Assembly (NCBI RefSeq): GCF_001949145.1
Contig: NW_019091476.1
Coordinates: 632,828 to 696,827, forward strand
Direction: 5' to 3'
DNA: 64,000 bases
Source of the DNA: Acanthaster planci
Taxonomy: Eukaryota > Echinodermata > Asteroidea > Valvatida > Acanthasteridae
Shown here: piece after piece, positions 52,062-62,400 of the stretch
How positions within the stretch are numbered: the first letter of the stretch is position 1
Layout of the letters: every line of letters begins with the position of its first letter
Position numbers and translations under genes: made by a program
Notes under the pieces: model-generated
What the model was told of the DNA's origin: nothing
Database searches by the model: none
What the model saw: only the letters and a program-made list of their open reading frames with translations

Positions 52062-55000
52062 CTATAAATGTCAAAATTTGTTGTCATGTTAAAGAAAAAG
52101 TTCCATAACTGAGAACGGTTAACATATGATTTATTACATCCTTGTCTGTGGTATATACAGATTTGTGTGAACAAGCTACATCTCAGGCGATTCCTCGATG
52201 TGTTGCTCTCAAGAGTGATTTAAGCCTCGTTTAGTTGGTGAAACGTTGCTGTGCAATGTTGGTTATCACCGGTGCACCGTACATTGCGCGACCGTAACCC
52301 TTGGTATTTTGTTATTAAAAGATCTGAGTGTTATGAAATTTAATTATGTTGATTCGTTGAATCAAAAATATGATATCGAATTCCTTCCCCTATCAAAAAT
52401 ATTGACGACAGATAACCACTGTCCACTAAAATACAGTTACCGCCATATGCACATACGTAGTACTATCCGCATTTAGTGGGAGTGTTTAGATTGCTTTACT
52501 TTGCTAAATCTACCCATTGCAAATGCATTACAATTCTAAAACAGTTCCTAAATTGTTCTTAGTATTTTTTGCATATTGATCTCAACTTTGTAACTACGTT
52601 GATAACGCTGACACGGTGTTTAAAAAACGTACATGTGCGTGCTGTGTCTAAAATAGAAGGAATTTACTACAGACAAGAGGTCATACTTTATTTTAAGAGG
52701 CGGTTGATACATACCTGCTGTGAAAAGACACGAAACCAAACTGAAGTCCGTAGTATTAGGGATAGACGTATTAGGGTAGACAGAAACGAAGCCACAAAGA
52801 ACGACTTTTGTCATATGTATCTTATGATCTGTATAGTACGTACTTTATGCGTCCGTGCGTCGTTCTACGTGGACTCCTTTCTGTGTACCACGTGTAAGTT
52901 CTTTCAAAACAGTCGGTATCCGTCGATTTGGTACCGGACTACATCTGAATTGGAGCATTCGATAAGTTTAACGCGCGACAAAGTGTTTTCAAATCTGAAG
53001 TTTTGTTTGGCAGAATCAACCATTTCACCCTTTACCCTTTTTTAACCCTTTTTAATTATCATTGCTATCCCTTATGGGACAGGTCATTCCATTCCCTCGC
53101 TGTCTAGACAAAACAAGAATATTCGAGACAATCAGTTGTAGAAAAAGGAGTAGTTAATTTTAGTTAGTAGTGTTATTCACAATTTGATTGCAAAGCACAA
53201 GGCGAAGGAATTTTCTTCTTGTTTGAAGACTTGTCCGGCCAAGTCGAGAGAGCAGTGAATCATAGCTTGAGTCCCAATCTCAGCACATATATCTGACGCA
53301 TTGATTTTGGATACGCTCGATGATGTCCGAATGGCTATGCCTATACGGTTCCCACGTCCTGCAACAGTAGTCTACCCGGGGCCTAATCAAGGAAACGTAC
53401 ATCTTTTAAACTCGTTACCAGAGCAGCTTGGCAGGGTTCTCTTAATCAACCCCATGATTTTGGTGCACTTCGTGTGAATTTCTTGACGGTGACCTTGCCA
53501 GTTTAGTGACGCTCAAATATTTTTCAGTGGTTGGGTTCGGCAATGTATGCCCATCCATGCGACAATTGTAGCTTGTGTTGGTGTGTTTCTAGAAATCTTC
53601 AAGAGTTTACATTTATCAACATTAAAATTGAGTTTTTCAAGATGTATTTTTGCGCTGTGGAGATGTTAATTATATATAACGGGTTTGCCCTTACCCAACG
53701 TATATTAATAAGCACTGTATGCTCACTGCTTGTCCAAGAGCTTGCGANNNNNNNNNNNNNNNNNNNNNNNNNNNNNNNNNNNNNNNNNNNNNNNNNNNNN
53801 NNNNNNNGACCTCTTGCTTACTAGTGCAGATGTCTTAACCACTCGACCACCGAGCTTGCCGGGGTCTGCTGGCCGGTCGGAGTCAAATGAAGCAGCGGGT
53901 CCGAGTCAAATGAACCAGTGGGTACCACGAACTATTCGACTCGGACCGGCCAGCCGACCTCGGCAAGCGGACCCTTACATAATTCCAAAATGTTACATGC
54001 AATGTTTTTAATGTAATCATTTTGACTTATCCTAATTTCTCGTTTAAGTCGTTGTGTGCGTTCGTTGTATTTTTCCCAGAGATGAGCCCGATTGGAACGT
54101 TTGGCAATTTTAAAGCATCTGTCACTTTTTCTGATCAATAATTTAATCTCACCTGTAATCCGAGGAGAGGGTTTACGGGTGCACCTAACATCTTGTGTGG
54201 AATGCTGGAATCAGCAATATCCAGTAAGTGTTTCCAAGATAACCAAAAGTTTGTATATTATCCTCCTGGACTGCATCAATTTTTTTAGCACCCGCATTTT
54301 ATACGTCACTCGTAAATATACTAATATCAGTTTTTAATAATACTAAACCTTTCTCTTTTCCCGGGAAGCTCATTCAAAAGCGAAGCGAATTTGACGTCAC
54401 GAAAAATCTGCAGCGAAATTTTGCTCGAGTTTGATCTGACGTCACAAATACGCATTTGTGTTCGTGCCAAGTAGAAACCGGCCTTCAGGTGATGCGTAGC
54501 ATTGATGTAATTAACTACAGACTTTTTCAGATCAATGCATAGGAGTGAGTCAGCATGGTTTTTGCATTTTACACGAATCAAGACTAGTGAAGGAACAATC
54601 ACGCAGCCCCCAAGGTGGAGGCTCAGATATGCCTATCAACGTAAACGCGCCACGCACATTGGCTAGAACCCAACTTTGCATTGAATAGTTTCATTTTCCC
54701 CTCCGTGCAAGGGCATCGTGTGTTCATGGGAGGTTTACCTTGTGTACTGATGCATGTGTCAATTAAAGTCATTTAATATTCGGACGTACAGTAGACTTGA
54801 CTCAAGTAGGGATCTCTGTTACGTCTTCGTTTAAGCTTTGGATACACATCAAGACCGCGCGCCGTTACTTGCTTTGCGCCCTCTTGTGTCCAGTTATTAC
54901 ATCTACTATTAGTTCAGTTCAGAAATCCAGACTTGACGAATCTGCCAACTGTTGGTAAATAGCGAATGGGCCCATCTACGAAAAGAGGTAGCTGCCAATC

Positions 55001-58000
55001 ACATTGCCGGACTTGTTTTTACGTCAAGTCGGGCTGGTGACGTATGACACACGTGATACAATAAAGGCTATCAACTGAGGGCGTATTATAAGGGTTATGG
55101 TGAGCTGCCTGGCCAAGCACGACGACCATGCAGTGCCTACCGTCTGAAGGGGTGGCTGACTAGGGAAGAGCAACGTAAGTCCGACCTGATGCAAGTCTAG
55201 ACGTATAGCCAAAGATTTACGAACCGTGTGGTGGGGGGCATGAGGAGCTAGAGCAGCAGAAAGCATTGATGAAGTCAGCCGGTCGAGGGGTGTTCGGAAT
55301 GAGGCCATCGTTGTTGGTTCCCTCCATCATGAAGGCACACTCGCTTTGCCGCCGGTGGTTCGTATCACACACTGATAACTTGGCATCTCTTCCTTCAGTG
55401 TTTATCAAAGACCACAGGTTGCTCCTAAAGCCTGCCTCGTAGGCCGCTTTGAGTTGAGTCAGTGTGCAGAGTTGCATACCGTACTGTGCGCAGGCGTCCC
55501 TAGCCAGAGACAAGTCAGCACTGGGGTATTTCTCTTTGGTTCTGAGGAATGCAGAGAATTCTACGCAGAAATAAAAGACAAAGAAAAAAGTATCACCGTG
55601 GAGCACATCACCTTGAGCAGAAGCACTCCCTCATCGGTTTTTGTCCTGAATGTTCAATCAAGCACCATCTTGTTTGTAGCAACGCGACCGCGCGCAACAC
55701 ATAATTTTCATAATTCACGTGTTAGCTACCAGTACAGTTGAAAACGTGATTCTGATAAAAACTTTGCCTACTTCACGTCTAATGCTCTTTTTGGTATTTT
55801 GTATCACAAATCATGACTTAAATTTCTCACTTCATGTTTCGGTTTCCTTTCTGTCTAATTCAACAGTGAAACTGTTGTGAAAAGTTTTGTGCACTTCCCC
55901 CAGCGCGTTTTATATATAACGTAATGTAATATCCCACCCTCAAGTCCGGGTTCTGCCTCATGCATCAACAAATACTGGCTGTTTATTAGGCATTCTCCGC
56001 TAATATTCTACGATTGCTACTTAATGTTTCATGAATTCACGTGAGTTTAATGTGTTTGTGATTTGTCAAAATTGATGTTCTTTTCTATTTGGCTGACGAA
56101 AGGCACAAAAAACAGTGTCACTAATATCTTACAACCAATAAACTTGAAAGTTGGTAGGGGCATGAACCCTCGAACCTGAGGTATGCCGATAAGGTTGACG
56201 TCATGATCACGTCGTCAGATGTCAAACTGAAAAAAATCAATCGTGCAATACCTTATCTTACTTTTCACGGCAAGCCACCAAGTAAATCAAGGTCATCTTT
56301 TTTTGTCACGTGTGCCAAATCATTTGACCGGAAGTGCTTTTTTAGTCGAAATTGGTATGAATGTCTTTTAACAGTGTTCATCTGTTGTAAGATGGACTTG
56401 TTCAAAAATTGGACCAGGGATGGCATGAAATACCCTGGCGCCCTCTACGGCAGATTTAAATTTGTTTAGATGCAATCCTTGCTTTTACGAAAGTGCGCCA
56501 CCTATAATGCATTATTCAACAGGCAGGCCACGAGAATGGGCAAGTCCCCGTCCTTATTTGCTCTTTGCATCAGAATCGCTTTGTCCAATCGCATGGTATA
56601 ATAACTAACGCAATACGCGCAAAATTGCGTAGGTAACATACACAGGAATCATTAAACCAGCTAATACATGTATTTATTGTGTAAGCTTCCAGATGGAGGC
56701 TGTGCATGCCTACAGCGGAAGCCCGCAAAGAACAAATTACATGTACAGGTGTGTCGAAAAGTTGACATATACCTGGTAGAAAACAGTCAATTTTTCCCAA
56801 CTTTTTCATGAGATCCGACAACTTTTATCTCAACGTAATGTTCAAAGTGTGTACTTCAATTGAAAATACTAGAAGACATGGTTCAAAATATTAATACATG
56901 TATTGCTGAAAAATTGTTTTGTAAAAAGTTTAAATCTACCCCCTTATTGTTGTCCAAAACACTTCAGAATGTGGTCCGTTGCGATTATGAGATGTGACCA
57001 AAGATACAGAAAGTGGCACTCAATATTAGGTTTGGAGAATGTAAAATTTTGATTTTCTTGTAGATATGAATCTATCTCTGGGTGTTTTTATTTGACGCAT
57101 ACACCATGTCTGTCCTCGTGAAAAGAAAAGTTGATAGGAACTAGTGAAGTTGTGAAATTTGAGAAAAACTGTTTTTGTTTTACTAGGTGTATGTACACTT
57201 TTTGCCGAGTTGTATATAGGGACTGGTGGCTCGCTGGCTTCTGGAGTCCGTGGTTGGTTTTGCTGTGCGCGTGCGCAATTGCCTATTCTATTTATACAGA
57301 GGTGCGTGACAGCCGATACCTGGCCGACTCTGCTCGCCACCAGACTGGATGAACCCATAGAACTATGGGGGTTCGTGACGTGAAGAACCCCATAGTTCTA
57401 GGGGTAGCCGGTATGTAATATCTGACCCAAAAGAGCCACTTTGCGCCACACTCTTGCCAAATCTATTCAGCAATTTCGTCTCCTCCTCAATTATACTGTC
57501 TGACATAATTTTTACCAAACAACGAACGCGATTTCCCGGCCTCGTGCACGCTGTATAATCGTGCGAAATGGAAGCAGTAAAGGCACAGGAACTAGACCTG
57601 ATCGAGGGTCGCCAAGGATACGCTGCTATGTGAATGCCGGATTATGTACACATACGCACGGAATTTCCTGAGCGGTAATGTGCTACAATTTGTTTTCTGC
57701 TACATTGAATATTCAACCTTCAAAAGAGACTCCGAACTTTGATGTGCTCCTTTTCTATACAATTGAATCATCGGCCAAAAAAGCGCTTCCGTCTAGTTGG
57801 GTTTGATTTTAAGCAAGTTGATCAAGACGTGTATTTACCTATGCTGTCTTTGACACACAGGGGGTCATGTTTTTGACTGTTGAAACAACCAGGTGAAGCG
57901 TCAGTTGGCTGAAGAAAGGGTGAAAAAGATGTGGGTTTATTATTACTTTAATATAATTAATGCACTAAGTATATTGCCATGCAAGAGCCCTTTCATTCAG

Positions 58001-59483
58001 TTACCACACTGTTCGTGTTCACACACAGGGAGCTGCAAGCTAAACTACTTACAGGTGCTTTTCCATATGTACGTTTTTTGGGTGCGTTTTGTATACCTTG
58101 CGTTCACTTTTACGGACACAAAAATCGACTCCATTAACATAACACACGTGTGTGTTGTGCTCAGCCGTCAAAATTGCCGCTGGAGCGATTTTGACGGAAA
58201 GGCAAGGCTTGGCGCAAGTGTTGACGCGCGCATTATGGAAAGGCGCCTTAAGGTGTGTAAGGCACGCCCACCTGTCGCTGACGAGTCAATGGTGTTCCTT
58301 TGAATTTTTTCAATACCAGTGTCACGGTCTCGCTTTTACCGGTGTGCTGGCCGAGTTCATGATTGTATGAGCACGTCAAATATAGGGGAATTTATTTCAA
58401 TGCAAGGCGGATATTGCCTTCCTTCTCTGTGTCCGGTCCTTCGTTTTGTATCATAAGGGAAGATAGTTATGCACTGGAAGATTTTTTGGATTAAAATTTT
58501 TGTGGGCTGTAAAAAGTATATATGTCTGACACCAAGCAAAGGCTCCTATTAGCGATAATTACCAAAACGTAAACAGAAAATCACACGCCTTTAGATGATA
58601 ATTAAGCAGGCAGCTTTACCACTGCAGTTTAATAGTGAAACCAACATTTTATGGTTCTAGCAAGGTCAAACGTATTGTTGTTAGAAATGCAATGAAATGA
58701 CTATACTTTGTGAAAGATGCAGCACTACTTACAAACTAATTAGAAAGAATATTTTACAGTAACTGTAATTTGGCAGAGCATAGGCAACAGTCGGAGCTTG
58801 AGGGTTTTTAAAGCTTTCCAGCGATTGTCATAAGTAACCATACTTGGTATAGGAAATGGAACGGCGGTATTAACCATGCAGTTTCACCTAGTCAGGGCTG
58901 TTAAGACTTCAAAACAAATTTGTATGCACAAAGCAGTGCAACGTTGTGGTTCAGTGCCTTGGATTACATCACCGTGTTTCTCACGAATGTGCAAAGTCCT
59001 ATTAACATAAAAGCCAAAAGGGCCCAAAATTACAGACTAATATAGCAAAACAAAAATTGAAAATAAGGTAAATCGAAACAAAAAGTTGCTATTTCAAGGA
59101 TTTTAGTAAAATGTTTCTCTCACATGGTTCTGTTAACCTACCTCAGCTTCGACGTAAGAGTAGAACCAGCCTGGCCTCCGGACCAAACGATCGGGGGCTT
59201 GGTAGTGGGAGGCATTGAGATTGAGTTGGCAATGGCCGGTATCCATGAAGTAGTTGACTGAGCCACACCAAGGGGTGGATTTACACACCCCGTGGCAGGC
59301 CCCTTGAGACTCGGTTAGGTGCAAGATGTGGGTAAAGCCAACCAGAGCAGCGTCGATTATGCCGCACCACCAGTGGGGGCAACTTGGAACATCGCCAGTA
59401 GTGCAGACTAACCTAATCAAAAGTGAACACGCAAGTATGCAGAGGAGCCCTTCGCCAACGCTCTCCATTTTTACAATGATCAT
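50307..59483 (-). CDS. secreted multidomain protein: signal peptide, PAN/apple-like, Link-like Cys-rich region, C-terminal invertebrate domain
   Basis: Five exons are visible in transcript order: 59483-59142 (signal peptide and PAN-like), 55560 or 55541 to about 55225 (Link-like), 52061 or 52053 to 51901, 51562-51387, and 50517-50307 (C-terminal domain and TAA). The last three join with matching phases and canonical splice sites (GTAAGT, GTAATT; AG acceptors), so the 3' half is well supported. The joins of the first to second and second to third exon are uncertain: exon 1 ends in phase 0, while the possible acceptors of the Link-like exon need phase 1 or 2, which suggests at least one unseen exon or a non-consensus site. 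The product would be an extracellular protein of about 340 residues or more, with adhesive or carbohydrate-binding domains. The function is unknown. A long intron (52062-55224) contains a retrotransposon relic, an assembly gap and a tRNA-like SINE head. Confidence 0.65.
53050..53720 (-). mobile_element. degenerate CR1-like reverse transcriptase C-terminal fragment
   Basis: On the - strand the translation shows NVDKCKLLKISRNTPT (about 53610-53570), IHTKCTKIMGLIKRTL (about 53490-53430), then LIRPRVDYCCRTWEPY and HSDIIERIQNQCVRYM (about 53390-53290), the usual order of RT thumb and C-terminal motifs in CR1-like elements. Stops and frameshifts occur throughout. The upstream part is cut by the assembly gap at 53748. 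Confidence 0.65.
53748..53807. other. assembly gap (60 N)
   Basis: Run of N in the large intron of the PAN-domain gene, between a reverse-transcriptase relic and a tRNA-like SINE head. Repeat content is the likely reason for the gap. Confidence 0.99.
53808..53860 (-). repeat. tRNA-Ser/Leu-like SINE head fragment
   Basis: On the - strand it reads ggcaagctcggtggtcgagt then ggttaagac, a tRNA A-box of the Ser/Leu type (ggtcgagtggttaag), and runs to the assembly gap before a B-box would be reached. It is too short to be called a tRNA gene. Confidence 0.5.
53855..53967. repeat. 30-bp inverted repeat around a short tandem repeat
   Basis: 53855-53884 and 53938-53967 are reverse complements at 27 of 30 positions (core ctggccggtcgg / accggccag). 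The spacer holds two direct copies of gagtcaaatgaa..cag.ggg (53880-53902 and 53903-53925). It overlaps the tRNA-like SINE head. Confidence 0.7.
54392..54444. promoter_or_regulatory. two CRE palindromes (TGACGTCA), 45 bp apart
   Basis: TGACGTCA occurs at 54392-54399 and 54437-54444, each followed by C and preceded by partly similar sequence (gcgaatttgacgtcac, gagtttgatctgacgtcac). This may be a duplicated unit in a repeat or a CREB/ATF-type element in the intron of the PAN-domain gene. No function is shown. Confidence 0.3.
55225..55560 (-). CDS. exon with Link-like Cys-rich region
   Basis: Reads LARDACAQYGMQLCTLTQLK, AAYEAGF, then a Cys-containing middle part (SVCDTNHRRQSECAF) and DFINAFCCSSS. 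The order A..AC...G..L.T..QL.AA..AG and the late Cys pair resemble hyaluronan-binding Link modules, but the match is partial. Acceptors at 55561-55562 (gcgtag) or 55542-55543 (cctcag) are both possible. On the 3' side a GTTCGT donor (55224) in phase 1 would join the next exon in frame as Ala-Leu-Gln-Trp; without it the frame stops at 55217. Confidence 0.55.
57353..57405. repeat. inverted repeat with ccatagaactatggg arms
   Basis: Left arm acccatagaactatggggg and right arm ccccatagttctaggggt, separated by about 13 bases, pair at nearly all positions. Each arm is itself nearly palindromic (ccatag/ctatgg). It is likely a small foldback element inside the intron before the PAN exon. Confidence 0.6.
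59142..59483 (-). CDS. exon with signal peptide and PAN/apple-like domain
   Basis: Start at 59483 (MIIVKMESV) or five codons later at Met6. A hydrophobic stretch LLCILACSLLIRLVC serves as signal peptide. A Cys-rich domain follows, with GACHGVCKSTPWCGSVNYF and GHCQLNLNA and a terminal FYSYVE strand, the Cys and Asn/Tyr pattern of PAN/apple domains (about residues 45-112). The exon ends GAG|GTAGGT in phase 0, so the whole domain sits in one exon. Confidence 0.75.
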
Positions 59484-62400
59484 AATCGGACAACTGGCGT
59501 CAGTTAACAGACTGTGGTGCCTTCCACTTTAAAGGCACAGTTGGTCGGCGGTAACACCATTGTAATATCAAATAACTCCACAACCATTATACTTGAAAAA
59601 AAGTTTCAGAGCAAGACAGGACCTTGTTGTTTTCAGGTTTGTTTCAAAATAAATCATTTGAGGCAAATTTAAACATAGAACGCAAGAAATATCTGGGTGA
59701 AAGGTAACTTTAAAACAATTAAGTAAACAACGTTAGTTGCTTCAGTTTTGATATACTACCAACAACTTCTGTTCTGAATAATTACACTGGACTTCGATGT
59801 AATAAAGCATGGTGTAGATTTTACACAGCGAACTGCTAAACGTCAATCCTGTTTATTTCTGATTATTTTTTAAACCTTTGCCACTAACTCGGTGCTGCAA
59901 AAATTAAACATTAATAGTTTAATTGTTTGATTATAGTTGATTTAAAATCGTAATTATTATCCGGAAGTTTCACTGAGACTGAGAGGGCTCACTGATCTCG
60001 AAAGGTGGTAAAATATTCTTTCTCAAGAAATCTTCTTTAATTCTGCATTTACAGTCTTCAGTCGGCATGGCAACTGCATAATATTTTGTGGGCTGGCAAT
60101 TGACCTTCGATAAATAGCTATGTGTTTCAGGCTAGGCGTGACAATCGAAATTACACGGGAAAAGATCTACCATGGACATAAAGTGGTCCGTGGTTCATGG
60201 TACGGCTGTTATATGCCTACAATTAGGAACACTACACAAAGATTATACTGTATTACCGATGAAACTGTCAGTAATTCTCACAATGCACCATGACCTAATT
60301 GCAGTAAGTTAAACATTTATCTGTCTGATGGATCCTAAAATAACAGACAGTAATAAGCCGCAGTTTAAAGGGGAGAAATAACGTTTGTTGGTATGTAGTT
60401 TATATTTTAGTAATAGTTGTAGATGTATACGGGCCGTGTCTTACACTTTAGGGGTTGTAGTTCTTCGCCGAAATGCAATGCTTTCACACACGAACGGATG
60501 ATAGCATCAGTTGGTGTGTGATGCGAGTTCACGCATGTGTTTGACCATGATTACACCACAGAGGAGACGTCACCGTTTCGAATGTTAAAACATTGTCTCT
60601 CCCTCACAGACCAAGCACAGGCACTTACCTAAAAGGACAACCACTGACAAGCGAGGTCAGAGTTTGTACTGAAACATTAAAACGATCAGAATGCTTTCCA
60701 CCTCGCCGCGTAATACCAAAGCTTTACGGTCAAACAAAGACGAAATGTGTGATAGTGTTTATATAGTACGATGTCTCCCCACATGCGCCAAGTTAGTTAT
60801 CCTTGCGTGGACCTGACAAGAAGTCCATACAAGGCAGGCAACTTGATGAGGATGTTGTGTGGATTTCAGTTGAATTGAATAATTTATTGCTACATAATAA
60901 ATGTAGGTTTTCCCGCCGAATTCGTCCACTCTCCACACGCAGTCAAGTTCATTATTGTTCATTCGTATTCCAACGGTTTTTTTTCAGCTGCTTGCACCCA
61001 TCTTTCTTTTTTCTTAGGGTAGATCCTACCAATTCATGTACGGGTGTCAAATAGTGTACTGTAAAAAAAAAACAGTTTAGAACTAATTTCATTCCAATGA
61101 ACAGTGCGTAACCGTCATTCGATTTCGCTCTGAGTGGGTGTCTGACTGGAATGAGAAATTTTTTCAAAACTTTTCTTTAGTTTTTGTCTATGAGCAATCA
61201 TGTTCGCAGTTAGAGCCTTCAAATTGGAAAACTACAAGGTAAGAGGAATTATATGGCAGCTTAAGATGCGCATAGAACTGAAAAGGGAGATTACGAATAG
61301 AAAACACGCCAGGAGTGTGTCCCACGTATGGACTTCAATGTATATATTTTTTATAGAATACAGAATGCAGTACATTTACTCCAATACTGATTGCCCGTTT
61401 AATCAAAATGTAGAAATGAAACTCTCCCTAGACCTTCATCGGGGACGCTGAAAGAAAAATTCTTTAAATGCAGATAACTGATTTGTAATTTTTTTTAATT
61501 CATACACAAGAAACATGCTCTCACTCCGTAAATGTGCATGTATAAAAAGATTTTTCAGATTCTCTTAACCAATGACTTTTTTTGGGGGGGAGGTCACATT
61601 TTTAAAGTAATGTTTTTGCTAATCCCTCTTAGACATTTCCCCACTTTGTCCATTTGTGAGATGTAAATAATTTTAGGTCGCGGTTATACTTTCTTTTCAT
61701 AACAATTCATACTGAACAAAGTACGAATTGGTAAATAAACATTGATCAATTGTTATTTTTTAGAGAACTCTACCCGTGAATCAAACGTTTCCTTTCACGA
61801 AATATTTTGCATAAATTAGTCACAAAGAAAAACTTAGAAAATTTAAAGTTTAATGAATAACATCACATGAATCTTACAAAAGCTTGCCCATTCACAAAAC
61901 TGAATGCCAAACACACACTGCGGCAGTGTCCGGGAGAAATTGAAGGCTTCTTGAGTGTTTTCCAAATTGAATGCTGACCCTTCACTTTTGAATAACAAGA
62001 CTGTGCAATCGCCTTCTAATAGAATAAAACTTAATGATCAGTTTTGCTCTTTCTTTGAATGGTAATCTAGATAGTCAATCGATTTCGTGCTAAGTTGAAT
62101 GAAACTGTCGCTAATTTGTGTGCAAAGATGATGAATTCCGCTGGGAGAACCTATACTAAAATACAGTTTTGTAGAAATTGTCTGGGTTGCTTGCAATATA
62201 AAAAAAGATAAATAAGAATTAAAAATGTAAATATTTTAAACACCTATTTTTACATTAACACGTAAAATCGGAATAATCATCCAAATGAGAAAAAGCATTA
62301 AGATGTGCTTACGAACGATACTTAAAGTGTATAGTATTGAGTTTTAAAGTAACACAACAAACATTACAGTTGTTTGAAATCCCTGTTTAAATATCTCACT

